Shown: in pieces, positions 52,652-59,969 of the stretch | Layout of the letters: the number at the start of each line of letters is the position of its first letter | Position numbering within the stretch: the stretch's first letter is position 1 | Source of the DNA: Chloroflexota bacterium | GTDB taxonomy: Bacteria > Chloroflexota > Anaerolineae > Promineifilales > Promineifilaceae | Reading direction: 5' to 3' | Assembly: GCA_014584575.1 (NCBI GenBank) | Contig: JACTMP010000070.1 | Location: 62,001 to 126,000 of the forward strand | DNA: 64,000 nt | Translations under genes and position numbers: made by a program | The notes under the pieces: generated by a model | Seen by the model: the letters and a program-made list of their open reading frames with translations, nothing else | Told to the model about the DNA's origin: nothing | Databases searched by the model: none

Positions 52652-52959
52652 TGAATACCTCGTACCAGCTCCATGTAATACCAGCGGTCTATTACCGCCC
52701 GCTGCTGGCGCATCGTGTTCTCCAGAAGCTGCCGGGTGTTCGCTTCCAGGGTAATCCACGCCCAACCATGCCGGCCGTAATGGGTGCAAATCAGGATGAG
52801 GCTGCGACTATCGCTGGCGGCCTGGCCGGGAAACGTTGGTGTGCTGCGCAGCATTAAGGCGTAGAGAGAGCCATCGGTGGGCAGCGACGGCCGTTGCCGG
52901 TACAAGTGCGGCTGCTCATCCGGCCGCAAGGCGAGCGTGATTTGGTGGTCTGGCATCAT
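52648..52959 (-). CDS. Hypothetical late protein, 103 aa
   Basis: Mixed strands and helix: SRSLILICTHYGRHGWAWITLEANTRQLLENTMRQQRAVIDRWYYMELV. Overlaps neighbours by 4 bp. Not recognised. Confidence 0.5.
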   Translation of the reverse strand: MMPDHQITLALRPDEQPHLYRQRPSLPTDGSLYALMLRSTPTFPGQAASDSRSLILICTHYGRHGWAWITLEANTRQLLENTMRQQRAVIDRWYYMELVRGIQ

Positions 52960-53336
52960 ACCAATGGCCGCTCCTGGACGGCGCGGGTAGGCAGGTTGAA
53001 TGGCTGTGTGTTGATCTTCACCAGGTGGGCCTGTTTCCAGGTTTCGTAACGGCCATTGAGCCGGCGCACAAAGGCCACGCAGCCGCCGCCTTCAGCCTGG
53101 CGCATGATATGTTCCAACACCCCCAGGCGTTCGTCCGCCGGCCGCCACCACTCGTGCACGTCCATCACAATGTCACCCGGCCGCGGGTGCAGCAGGTCTT
53201 GGCGCAGAGCAGAGACGAACGCACCGGCGTTGGCCACCATCGCCGCCCGGTACAGGCTCAGCGCCGTGGCGGCCAGGGCCTCCACTAATTCCGTGGTGGC
53301 GACCGGTGAATCGGAGATGGATTGCGTCTGATTCAT
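52956..53336 (-). CDS. Hypothetical late protein following element copy 2, 126 aa
   Basis: Start at MNQTQSISDSPVATTELVEALAATALSLYRAAM, whose ATG follows the T-rich end of the structured element. Central GDIVMDVHEWWRPADERLGVLEHIMRQAEGGGCVAFVRRL gives an alpha/beta pattern. No family recognised. No ordinary Shine-Dalgarno other than GAGG within the stem's 3' arm, so the element may control its translation. Confidence 0.55.
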   Translation of the reverse strand: MNQTQSISDSPVATTELVEALAATALSLYRAAMVANAGAFVSALRQDLLHPRPGDIVMDVHEWWRPADERLGVLEHIMRQAEGGGCVAFVRRLNGRYETWKQAHLVKINTQPFNLPTRAVQERPLV

Positions 53337-53412
53337 AAACAAAAAACGCCTCACTGGTGGCGGTACGGCCGTCTGGCGGCTCGCAGGCACCGGTGAGGCG
53401 TCAAGCGCTCAA
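53337..53412 (-). ncRNA. Triplicated structured element, copy 2 (5' leader)
   Basis: Minus strand: GAGCGCTTGACGCCTCAC, a variable hairpin with the conserved GCCGCCAGACGGC, then GTGAGGCGTTTTTTGTTT and ATG. Outer stem ACGCCTCAC (53401-53393 region) pairs over 9 bp. The 3' arm contains GAGG, the only Shine-Dalgarno-like sequence ahead of the ATG, and is followed by six T: it could act as terminator or as a ribosome-site switch. Confidence 0.55.
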
Positions 53413-53526
53413 GCTATTTAGTTCTTCCGGGTCTATGTTACGGCTCCCGGAGCTGGTTTCTAGGGGTCATTAGTACCCTATTTTTCTTACACCTGATCTG
53501 ACATATCGCCAGGACACGGCCGTACT

Positions 53527-54342
53527 TTAGTCCTGCCATGCGCCAGATCGGGCTGCCAGGGCTGCCTGCGCCCAGTCAGTGGCCGTACTCACGGCCGTGC
53601 CATCAATATCCATGCCCACACACGGCCGCCCCAGGCGGATGGCTTCCACCAGCGTGGTACCTGCCCCACAGCACGGATCCAGCACCCAATCGCCGGGATT
53701 GCTGAACGTTTCGATGAATCGGCCGGCCAGCCGCCGCGGGAATGAGCCACCTACAACACGCGGCCGGTTCTGGTCGCCGCTGCTGCTGGCGCGGATGACG
53801 TTGCCTTGCAGCGCCCCAGCCGGGTGCAGCCGCCGGTGGCCGTTGGCGTGGCTGCCGGCCACATCCGGCTGCCGCGTTTTGGCGCGGTCGCCGGTGATAG
53901 ATTTAGGGCTGTACGGCCGTCTGGCCTGGTTTTTGGTGTAGCCTTCGCTTTTGGCCAGGGCAAAGCAAAATTCGTACTCATCCCGGTCATGTCGCCGGTG
54001 ATTGCCGGAGGGGGGGCTGTTCAGCTTATCCCAAACGTAGAGGTCAATGGGGTGCAGGCCAACGGCCGTGTACAGGTCAAATAGCTCAAAGATGCGGCGG
54101 TCGAACCAGCCGCCGGCGCGGCGGAATTTGACGACCTGCACCAGGACGCCGGTGACGGGGTGCAGCAGCGGCGTCAATGCCTCCAGGCGCGGCCGCCACC
54201 AATCAAAGTAGGCCGGAACGCTCAGATCAAAGGATCGTTGTCCAGGGTAGGGGGTAGAGGTAAGCAGCAGCTGGAAGTGGCCGTCTGGGTAATCGGCCGC
54301 CGCTGTCAGGCAATCTGCTCGCTGAATTCGATAAATAAACAC
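53527..54342 (-). CDS. Beta-class DNA amino-methyltransferase (N4-cytosine or N6-adenine)
   Basis: 271 residues. Catalytic motif IV appears as TSTPYPG near the N-terminus and SAM motif I as LDPCCGAGTTLVEAIRLGR near the C-terminus, the order of the beta class. An RPRVVGGSFPRRLAGRFIETFSNPGDWVLD run precedes motif I. It modifies phage DNA, probably to evade host restriction; target sequence not deducible. Start taken as GTG (54342), where the structured element copy 3 ends; a TTG at 54360 would extend it into the stem. Third motif-IV residue Thr instead of Pro is slightly unusual. Confidence 0.75.
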   Translation of the reverse strand: MFIYRIQRADCLTAAADYPDGHFQLLLTSTPYPGQRSFDLSVPAYFDWWRPRLEALTPLLHPVTGVLVQVVKFRRAGGWFDRRIFELFDLYTAVGLHPIDLYVWDKLNSPPSGNHRRHDRDEYEFCFALAKSEGYTKNQARRPYSPKSITGDRAKTRQPDVAGSHANGHRRLHPAGALQGNVIRASSSGDQNRPRVVGGSFPRRLAGRFIETFSNPGDWVLDPCCGAGTTLVEAIRLGRPCVGMDIDGTAVSTATDWAQAALAARSGAWQD

Positions 54343-54408
54343 AAAACGCCTCTGAACCAACCTGGGCGCCGTCTGGCGGTCGCTGGCCCGGAGGCGTCAA
54401 TGCGCTCT
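54334..54408 (-). ncRNA. Triplicated structured element, copy 3 (leader of the methyltransferase gene)
   Basis: Minus strand: GAGCGCATTGACGCCTC, conserved CCGCCAGACGG hairpin, GAGGCGTTTTGTGTTTATTT. Outer stem 54391-54397 with 54346-54352 (7 bp). GAGG of the 3' arm stands 6 nt before the likely GTG start of the methyltransferase, so pairing would hide the ribosome site. Confidence 0.55.
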
Positions 54409-54512
54409 GTGGAAAAGAAATGATGTGGTTATTGTATCCCCACTGGGGCGCAGGGGAATAGGAAAATGGTGACACCCGCACGGCGACGTGGGTGCGCCGG
54501 TGACACCAAAAC

Positions 54513-54553
54513 CGAAACGGCCGGGCGACTCAGTGGTTCGCCCGGCCGTTTCG
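54513..54553 (-). terminator. 16-bp terminator after the large terminase gene
   Basis: CGAAACGGCCGGGCGA pairs with TCGCCCGGCCGTTTCG around a 9-nt loop, followed by GTTTTGG on the minus strand. Placed between the terminase stop and the methyltransferase leader. Strong stem with a modest T stretch. Confidence 0.75.
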
Positions 54554-54688
54554 TGTGCCGTTTGGGGGGGAGGGGCAGCCAGGTGGCTGCAAACACAGTG
54601 TAGCAAAGGGCGGCCGTGCTTGCAACCGATTAACGGGCCGATTCTGATGGTTGTTTTGGGCGCAAATCAATCATGGGCAAACGGCCGA

Positions 54689-56095
54689 TTACCGCCGCAC
54701 CACAAACATGCCGGCAAAGGGCGGCCGTGCCTCCATCAGCCCGTAGCGGGCGCTGTCGTAGGGATCGTCGCCGCCTATGCCCTCCTCATTGGCGTCTGTC
54801 TTTAGCACATCTTCGGGCCGGTTGGGGTCCGTTTGCAGATTGGGCAGGCATTCGATCAGCTGCACACAGGTGTCGAAGATCCGCCAGGTGGGAGCGATGC
54901 CGGCCGCCGGGTCGCCCATGCGCCGCAGCATTTCGGCCGCGCCGGTGATGCGGCCGATGTTGGCCGGAGTCAGCTTGATACCCTCGACCGCGTATTGCTC
55001 AGCAATCGTCATGCCATCGCTGTTGCCTCGCTCGGCGAAGACATCATGCCCGGCCACAAACGACTCGAAATCCTCCACCCGCCGGTCGCAGCGCCGCGCC
55101 ATCTCGTGAATGGCGGCCGCATGCTGCGGCGCCAGCCACCGCGCCTGTACGTGCTCGGCAATCGTCCAGATCGTGCCATCATTTCGTGTATGCAGGTAGA
55201 CGGCCGTCGGGTGGCCGAAACCATAATCCAGGCTGGCCCAGACCGGCCAGTGATCGGGCACACGGAATGGGGCGGTGACGTGCCGGTCGTAGTCCCAATT
55301 GACAAAAAAGGTACCGGCGCCAATGTCCCAATCGCCATCGCGCCACATTCGGCCGAGTACGCCCGTCAGGCCTTCCAGATACTCCCGGTACTCCTGATTC
55401 AGAAAGCGATTGTCCCGGTAGGTGCCCTGGATGAAGCGCGTCTGGGTCTGGCGGCCGCTGCGCCAGGGCAGCACGAACATCCGCTTGAACCACTGGTGGC
55501 CGATGCCGCCGGGATTGGTGGTCAGGTACATGCGCGGCCGCCAGTTGGTCTTGCTGGTGCGCAGGCTGCCCCGCAGCATCTTGAACTTCTCTTCGCTCAG
55601 TTGGGTGGCTTCCTCGATGATGATCAGGTCGTATTCGATGCCCAGATATTTGTCAATGTCCTTCTCGGTGTAGAAGTTGCCAATGACGATGAGGGAGCCG
55701 TTGGGGAAGGACAGAGCGCCGCTGCCGGCGTTGTAAGCGTGGAGCAGGTAGCGCAGCGTCCGTTGCCGCAGGTCGTTGAATGATTCGCGGGCCGCCTTGC
55801 CCACCTTGCGCAGGAACAGCACCTTGAGGCCGGGTACCCGCTGGCAATCGTCAACGGCCGCCTGCACAATGCTGGCGTGGCTCTTCCCTGGCCCACGTGC
55901 GCCGCCATAGCCAATCAGGACCGGACCACCCGGCCAGTCGGCCAGGCGGCAGGCGGCGTGGAACTCCAGTTGTTTGGGCTGAGCCACATACCCGGCGCGG
56001 ACGAAGCGGGCGATTTGCTCCCGCTGCACCCCGGCCGTCTTGGCGGCCACCAGGAGGCGATCAAGTTCGGCCGTCGGCGTCGTTGTCATGGTCAC
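54689..56095 (-). CDS. terL: Terminase large subunit
   Basis: 468 residues. ATPase: Walker A GGARGPGKS (about residue 62), Walker B YDLIIIEEA (about 155) with the coupling motif LTTNPGG. C-terminal nuclease: WASLDYGFGHPT (first catalytic Asp), FVAGHDVFAERG, and a late Asp in EGIGGDDPYDSARYGL. It cuts and pumps DNA into the procapsid. Overlaps the small subunit gene by 35 bp. Confidence 0.9.
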   Translation of the reverse strand: MTMTTTPTAELDRLLVAAKTAGVQREQIARFVRAGYVAQPKQLEFHAACRLADWPGGPVLIGYGGARGPGKSHASIVQAAVDDCQRVPGLKVLFLRKVGKAARESFNDLRQRTLRYLLHAYNAGSGALSFPNGSLIVIGNFYTEKDIDKYLGIEYDLIIIEEATQLSEEKFKMLRGSLRTSKTNWRPRMYLTTNPGGIGHQWFKRMFVLPWRSGRQTQTRFIQGTYRDNRFLNQEYREYLEGLTGVLGRMWRDGDWDIGAGTFFVNWDYDRHVTAPFRVPDHWPVWASLDYGFGHPTAVYLHTRNDGTIWTIAEHVQARWLAPQHAAAIHEMARRCDRRVEDFESFVAGHDVFAERGNSDGMTIAEQYAVEGIKLTPANIGRITGAAEMLRRMGDPAAGIAPTWRIFDTCVQLIECLPNLQTDPNRPEDVLKTDANEEGIGGDDPYDSARYGLMEARPPFAGMFVVRR

Positions 56096-56645
56096 GGCCG
56101 TAGATGCGGGTGAGGGCGGCGTTCAGGCCCGGAATCTCCACGTGCAGCGGGTCTTCCTCGGTGCCCTTGGCGCCCATCAGCCCCAGGATGCGGGCCAGGT
56201 GGGCCAATGCCTGCTGCGAGGGGTATAGCTCAATCTCGGTGCGGCGGGTGAGTACAATTTCCTCATCTCCGCTGGTGGAGACCGTCTCCACCATTTTCAT
56301 TTTCTTGATGAGGCCCAGCGCCCCCAATTCCCGCGCCTGGTTCAGGTCAATCTCCACCCGGCCGCCCTCGAAGTTGAGGAAATGGGCCATGCTGCCCCGC
56401 GCCTGGTCGCTGAGGCGGCCGATGACCTCATCGGCCGCCATGCCCCGCTCTTTGGTGCGGCGGCGAATTTCGGCGGCAATATGAGGTTTTTTGAGGTTCT
56501 CATAGGCGACGGCCGCTAACGTGGCGTCCTCGCCCTTGTACCCGGCGCGCCGGGCGGCCTCTGTGCCGTTGAAGTCACAGATGAAGTAATAGTCAATAAA
56601 CGCCAACTGTTTGCCCGTCAGCGGCGATTTTTTGGTGATGGCCAT
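56061..56645 (-). CDS. terS: Terminase small subunit
   Basis: 194 residues. Terminase_2-like start: LTGKQLAFIDYYFICDFNGTEAARRAGYKGEDATLAAVAYENLKKPHIAAEIRRR (HTH that recognises the pac/cos site), then a central oligomerisation region and a basic tail. First gene of the late structural operon. Confidence 0.85.
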   Translation of the reverse strand: MAITKKSPLTGKQLAFIDYYFICDFNGTEAARRAGYKGEDATLAAVAYENLKKPHIAAEIRRRTKERGMAADEVIGRLSDQARGSMAHFLNFEGGRVEIDLNQARELGALGLIKKMKMVETVSTSGDEEIVLTRRTEIELYPSQQALAHLARILGLMGAKGTEEDPLHVEIPGLNAALTRIYGRDHDNDADGRT

Positions 56646-56764
56646 GCAGCTCCTCGCCCACGTTCATTATGTGGTACTCACTGAAAATCTACACAGTTTT
56701 GGCCGAACTGGAATAGGGTATGGGGGCTAAGAAAGTGGCAGGTCGGGTGGGTGCCGCAAACAAA

Positions 56765-56794
56765 AACGGCCGTCCACAAAAGTGGACGGCCGTT
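56765..56794 (-). terminator. Strong intrinsic terminator ahead of terS
   Basis: AACGGCCGTCCAC and GTGGACGGCCGTT form a 13-bp stem with an AAAA tetraloop; TTTTTGTTT follows on the minus strand. It stops leftward transcription of the 58.8-56.8 kb gene set before the late operon, which suggests that terS needs its own promoter or anti-termination. Confidence 0.85.
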
Positions 56795-56826
56795 GCTGGT
56801 AGGTCTGGAAGTAGGCCATTTATGGT

Positions 56827-57198
56827 TTAATCATGGTCTGTTTCTTCGCCCAACGCCGGGCGCGCTGGCCGTTGAATGGCGATGGTGGGCTTGCCGTTGT
56901 GGGCTACGGCCGGACTCAGGCTGATGGTCAGGCCAGACCAGGCCGCAAACTCTTCGTTGTTGGCGATGTCGGCCAGGGCCAGCGACTGGGTCTTGTTGAC
57001 AATGAGTCGCTTGCTGCGGCCGAAATCCAGCACTGCTTTCCACTCGTTCTTGCGTGTCTGCGGGTTGCGGATGCTCTCCACCGTCACCTGCCGGATGGTC
57101 ACAGTCACCGTGCGGCCGTTCAGATCATCGGCGTGCAGCCACGGGGAGGGGAATAGTTCGGATACGCTTTTTGGGGGGGCGTTATTGGGGGTTGTCAT
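56827..57198 (-). CDS. Small phage protein, OB-fold/ssDNA-binding-like, 123 aa
   Basis: Start at MTTPNNAPPKSVSELFPSPWLHADDLNGRTVTVTIRQVTVESI; several beta strands with VLDFGRSKRLIVNKTQSLALADI. This is a common phage/plasmid protein pattern, likely OB-like and possibly nucleic-acid binding. The last gene before the strong terminator. Confidence 0.6.
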   Translation of the reverse strand: MTTPNNAPPKSVSELFPSPWLHADDLNGRTVTVTIRQVTVESIRNPQTRKNEWKAVLDFGRSKRLIVNKTQSLALADIANNEEFAAWSGLTISLSPAVAHNGKPTIAIQRPARPALGEETDHD

Positions 57199-57391
57199 GG
57201 GTTGTCTCCTCGTTTGTTTGCAGGTCGGCAATCTCCGCATAAGTCAGGCAGCAGGTGTGACCGCCGGGGAATTGCAGCTTCAGGCCCGCATTCCGGCCGT
57301 TGCGTAGCCAGAAGTCCAGAATAACGGCCGTAGCCGGCACATCCTTTGTCGGGTGGCGCAGGTCAATGGTATTGCCTTTTACGTGTTGCAT
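57182..57391 (-). CDS. Small hypothetical protein, 69 aa
   Basis: Start at MQHVKGNTIDLRHPTKDVPATAVILDFWLRNGRNAGLKLQFPGGHTCCLTYAEIADL; beta strand-rich with a CC pair. Overlaps the downstream gene by 17 bp and the upstream gene by 13 bp. Not recognised. Confidence 0.5.
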   Translation of the reverse strand: MQHVKGNTIDLRHPTKDVPATAVILDFWLRNGRNAGLKLQFPGGHTCCLTYAEIADLQTNEETTHDNPQ

Positions 57392-57612
57392 GGCTCTACC
57401 CTCCCGGCCACCCCGGCCGCCACCAGGTGGCCGGCCAGCAGCGCCCGGTTTTCTGTGTCCAGGCTGCCCCACAGGGCCAGCAGGTCAAACTGATACTGGT
57501 CAGCAAATTTCTCGAAGAGGTGACGGCCGTGTACGCCAAAGATGGTCTGAAAATCGGCCGGTGTGGCATCCCGCGAGAAAACGAACAAAGTTTCTATTAC
57601 CTGGTCAAACAT
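57379..57612 (-). CDS. Small hypothetical protein, 77 aa
   Basis: MFDQVIETLFVFSRDATPADFQTIFGVHGRHLFEKFADQYQFDLLALWGSLDTENRALL: all-helical, acidic. Good Shine-Dalgarno (AAGGAG) 7 bp upstream. Not recognised. Confidence 0.55.
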   Translation of the reverse strand: MFDQVIETLFVFSRDATPADFQTIFGVHGRHLFEKFADQYQFDLLALWGSLDTENRALLAGHLVAAGVAGRVEPCNT

Positions 57613-57663
57613 GGTGTTCTCCTTACGGTTTACGAATTACGGATAACGGTTTACGGGTCACGG

Positions 57664-57951
57664 TCAGAAGTTCAGGGGATTCGGCCGAGACAGGGCCAGC
57701 TTACGCACTCGTGCTTGTGTCCTGGGGTCACTGGCCGCCCGCCAGAAGTTGCGCCGGCGGCGATTTTCCGGGTGGTCGGGGTGGGCCAGCCGGTAGGCGC
57801 GTGTCCAGCCGTCCTGGGCGGCGCTGCGGTCGCAGCGGGCAGCCGGTGGGCGGGTGGTGGCGGCCGTGTCATCGGCCGTTGCGCCATCGGCCGCCGTGCC
57901 ATCGGCCGCCGCCTGATTGATTGTGTCCGGGTTTTCAGTAAAATTGTGCAT
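57664..57951 (-). CDS. Small hypothetical protein with Ala/Asp-rich N-terminus, 95 aa
   Basis: Start at MHNFTENPDTINQAAADGTA (GAGGAG 6 bp before). Low-complexity AADGTAADGATADDTAA is encoded by GGCCG-type repeats. A basic C-terminus (RRRRNFWRAASDPRTQARVRKLALSR) might bind nucleic acid. Confidence 0.5.
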   Translation of the reverse strand: MHNFTENPDTINQAAADGTAADGATADDTAATTRPPAARCDRSAAQDGWTRAYRLAHPDHPENRRRRNFWRAASDPRTQARVRKLALSRPNPLNF

Positions 57952-58017
57952 GGTTTTACATCTCCTCAGAGGGGGTGTTGCGGCCGGGCGATTGTGAGGC
58001 ATCGTCCGGCCTTTTTT

Positions 58018-58536
58018 TTAGCCAGCCGGTGACGATTGGCTAATGGATAAACGGGGTTGGGGGGAGGTCGGGGCCGCAAACGGCCGTACCAGTTCCGGCT
58101 GCCCCAGGGCCAGCGCCATGCGCCGGGCGATACGATGGGCGCACCAACTGCCGCGGTACAGGAAGTCCTGGCAGTCACAGCGGTGGTCGTCCACCTGGTG
58201 CAGCGTGGCCTGGCTGCGGCTGGCCACAACGGCCGCGCCGTCCTCGTACAGGCTGACCAGGCCACCGGCGACCAGGTCGGCCGCCGCCTGCATCCGCCGC
58301 GCCAGTTCCGGCCGGGCGGCCGCGCCCTGGTCGGCCAGATCATATGCCGGGTGGCGTTCCGTGTGCGCGGCCGCCATCTCTGCCTTTGTCAGCCGGGGCA
58401 GCTTCGCCCCCAGGGAAGAGGCCAGGCAACGGCCGTCGCTGCCGTGCAGGGCTTCAACGGCCGTGCCGCCGCGTTGCCAGGTGGCGAAGTAATCGCCGGT
58501 GGACAGGTGGGTTAATTGGGTCAGGGTAGGTTTCAT
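58018..58536 (-). CDS. SWIM zinc-finger protein
   Basis: 172 residues. The SWIM signature C-x-C-xn-C-x-H is visible as HRCDCQDFLYRGSWCAHRIARRMAL (about residues 105-130); preceding strands contain GLVSLYEDGAAVVASRSQATLHQVDD. SWIM domains bind DNA or protein. Start at MKPTLTQLTHL after GAGG. Confidence 0.7.
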   Translation of the reverse strand: MKPTLTQLTHLSTGDYFATWQRGGTAVEALHGSDGRCLASSLGAKLPRLTKAEMAAAHTERHPAYDLADQGAAARPELARRMQAAADLVAGGLVSLYEDGAAVVASRSQATLHQVDDHRCDCQDFLYRGSWCAHRIARRMALALGQPELVRPFAAPTSPQPRLSISQSSPAG

Positions 58537-58591
58537 CTCAGGTTCCTCCGGGTGTAGCCCGCCCCCGAAACAGTCGGGGGCGGGTGGGGGT

Positions 58592-58798
58592 TTAGCCAAA
58601 CAGGGCGTCGTTGAGTTCGGCGTCGCTCAGGTCGCGCCATTCCTTGCGGCGCGCCTGGGGGTTGTTCCAGTAGGGGCGGACTTCGCTGGTGGGGGCGGCG
58701 GTGACGGTGGGGCGGTAGGTGGGCTGTCCGCTGACGCCGAAGAGGGCTTCGTTCAGTTGTGCGTCGGTCAGGTGGGCGAATTGGTTGTTGGTTTTCAT
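58592..58798 (-). CDS. Small protein with duplicated LxDAxLNxALFG motif, 68 aa
   Basis: HLTDAQLNEALFG near the N-terminus and DLSDAELNDALFG at the end are near-copies flanking a Thr/Pro/basic centre. First gene of the leftward early set, 9 bp after AAGGAG. The internal duplication suggests two binding helices of a small regulator. Not recognised. Confidence 0.55.
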   Translation of the reverse strand: MKTNNQFAHLTDAQLNEALFGVSGQPTYRPTVTAAPTSEVRPYWNNPQARRKEWRDLSDAELNDALFG

Positions 58799-58806
58799 CG
58801 GTTCGT

Positions 58807-58858
58807 CTCCTTAAGTCGTGTATACATACATTATAATGGCGTATGTACATACAGTCAA
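58807..58858 (-). promoter_or_regulatory. Sigma70-type promoter for leftward small genes
   Basis: Minus strand: TTGACT (58858-58853), 17-bp spacer, perfect TATAAT (58835-58830), then AAGGAG ahead of the ATG at 58798. The spacer contains the palindrome GTATGTACATAC (58841-58852), a likely operator. Very strong match to consensus. Confidence 0.8.
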
Positions 58859-58920
58859 GGATCAAATGACCCACCAAAGACGGCCGCAATGACCAGTTTT
58901 GACCAATTTCCCCCACTCGT

Positions 58921-58994
58921 GTGTATATACAAGGCAGATTCAAGGAAGTTGACCCACCTTGACAGGTATATACACACGCACTAAACTATAGGCA
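58921..58994 (+). promoter_or_regulatory. Divergent promoter with inverted operators and leaderless start
   Basis: TTGACA (58959-58964), 17-bp spacer, TAAACT (58982-58987). The predicted start of transcription falls at or next to the ATG at 58994, so the mRNA would be leaderless; there is no ribosome site. GTGTATATAC (58921-58930) and its complement GTATATACAC (58966-58975, inside the spacer) form an inverted pair suited to a dimeric repressor. Confidence 0.7.
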
Positions 58995-59230
58995 TGGCAC
59001 GGAGTTACAAGTATTCATACCAAATCCGCATAGAGCCTGACACACGGCCGATCCTGGCCGAGATTGCTGAGGCATTGGGCTTCGTCAATGACGTGCCTGG
59101 CGCACGGCAAGGCGACCCCTCACCGGCCAGCCTGCTTGATATGCTGGCTGAGCGATACCGCCAGAATCCAGGCCGGGTATTAGCCGCTCTGCGCGATGCC
59201 GGTCTATCAATGGAGCAAGAAACCACATGA
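58994..59230 (+). CDS. Small putative regulator of the divergent promoters, 78 aa
   Basis: SYQIRIEPDTRPILAEIAEALGFV (strand plus helix) and SPASLLDMLAERYRQNPGRVL resemble ribbon-helix-helix style proteins. Placed directly downstream of the operator-bearing promoter, overlapping hicB by 4 bp. Likely autorepressor of the switch region; by context only. Confidence 0.55.
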   Translation: MARSYKYSYQIRIEPDTRPILAEIAEALGFVNDVPGARQGDPSPASLLDMLAERYRQNPGRVLAALRDAGLSMEQETT

Positions 59231-59457
59231 ACACCCCCTTGCGTAGTTACACAGTCGTAATTGAACCAGACGAAGACGACTATCACGCCTTCGCCCCCGC
59301 TCTGCCCGGCTGCCACACCATCGGCCGCACCATCGAAGAGGCCATTACCAACATCACCGAAGCCATCGCCCTGCATGTGGAGGCCCTGCTGGCCGACGGC
59401 GAGCCGGTGCCCGAAGAGGCCCCCTTGCTCATCACCCGCATCCCTGTGCCTGCCTGA
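59227..59457 (+). CDS. hicB: HicB-type antitoxin
   Basis: 76 residues. SYTVVIEPDEDDYHAFAPALPGCHTIGRTIEEAITNITEAIALHVEAL is the classic HicB fold (partial RNase H-like), with the PGCHTxG loop. No separate C-terminal RHH/HTH DNA-binding domain remains, so DNA binding may be taken over by the upstream 78-aa protein. The toxin gene follows 30 bp later. ATGA overlap with the upstream gene. Confidence 0.85.
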   Translation: MNTPLRSYTVVIEPDEDDYHAFAPALPGCHTIGRTIEEAITNITEAIALHVEALLADGEPVPEEAPLLITRIPVPA

Positions 59458-59487
59458 CGCCCCAGAATCGCCCGCCGCGATTGAAAC

Positions 59488-59715
59488 ATGCCTAAACTTC
59501 ACACTATCAAGACCCATGAACTCCTGCGTGCCCTCAAACGGGCGGGCTTTGCAGAGAACCGGCAAAAGGGCAGCCACCTGCACCTGATACGGCCGTCAGA
59601 CGGCCGCCGCGTCACCGTGCCCATCCACCACGGCCGCGACGTGCGCCCCGGCACCCTGCGCGGCATCCTCCGCGACGCCGACCTCACCCCCGACGAATTC
59701 CTAGAACTCCTCTGA
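59488..59715 (+). CDS. hicA: HicA-type mRNA interferase toxin
   Basis: 75 residues. KTHELLRALKRAGFAENRQKGSHLHL with the catalytic His in GSHLHL and PIHHGRDVRPGTLRGILRDADLTPDEF: standard HicA double-stranded-RNA-binding-like fold. Order here is antitoxin first. It can stabilise the prophage in the host or act against other phages. Confidence 0.85.
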   Translation: MPKLHTIKTHELLRALKRAGFAENRQKGSHLHLIRPSDGRRVTVPIHHGRDVRPGTLRGILRDADLTPDEFLELL

Positions 59716-59817
59716 AAACGGCCGTTAGATCGTGTACACAATCTCTGGGAAGATCGTGCGCCTATCTTGTTGTCGCAAAGTGGGATCGTCACCGGCCGTG
59801 TGCATGATCTCTCATAT

Positions 59818-59857
59818 GGTGACAGCAAGGAGCTTCCTGGCACACGGCCGTGTCACC
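59818..59857. repeat. GGTGACA...TGTCACC dispersed element
   Basis: ATGGTGACA, AGCTTCCTGG, and ACGGCCGTGTCACCA. Matches 31015-31056 closely (shared GGTGACA, AGCTTCCTG and ACGGCCGTGTCACC blocks in the same order). Intergenic between hicA and the integrase 2 gene. Confidence 0.6.
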
Positions 59858-59880
59858 ACTCCCCAACGGCCGGATCTGCC

Positions 59881-59940
59881 CCCCATTGGTGACAGACCCC
59901 AGGCACGGCCGTGCCCCTTTCCCCCACCATCTGTCACCAA
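59881..59940 (+). repeat. 60-bp direct repeat left of integrase 2
   Basis: Starts CCCCATTGGTGACAGACCCC, centre GGCACGGCCGTGCC, ends CATCTGTCACCAA. Its ends form an inverted pair (TTGGTGACAGA / TCTGTCACCAA). The same 60 bp recur at 61135-61194 with about five differences. Confidence 0.8.
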
Positions 59941-59969
59941 TTTCCTAATTCATAATTCCTAATTCATAA

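Noticed and set aside
53331..54408. Hammerhead, HDV-like or other named ribozyme for the triplicated element
   Set aside because: The CUGANGA/GAAA core and other signature loops I know are absent; I do not assign a ribozyme class.
54227..54481. 84-aa minus ORF over element copy 3
   Set aside because: No ribosome site, overlaps the methyltransferase start and the element; similarity to the 66-aa ORF follows from the element itself.
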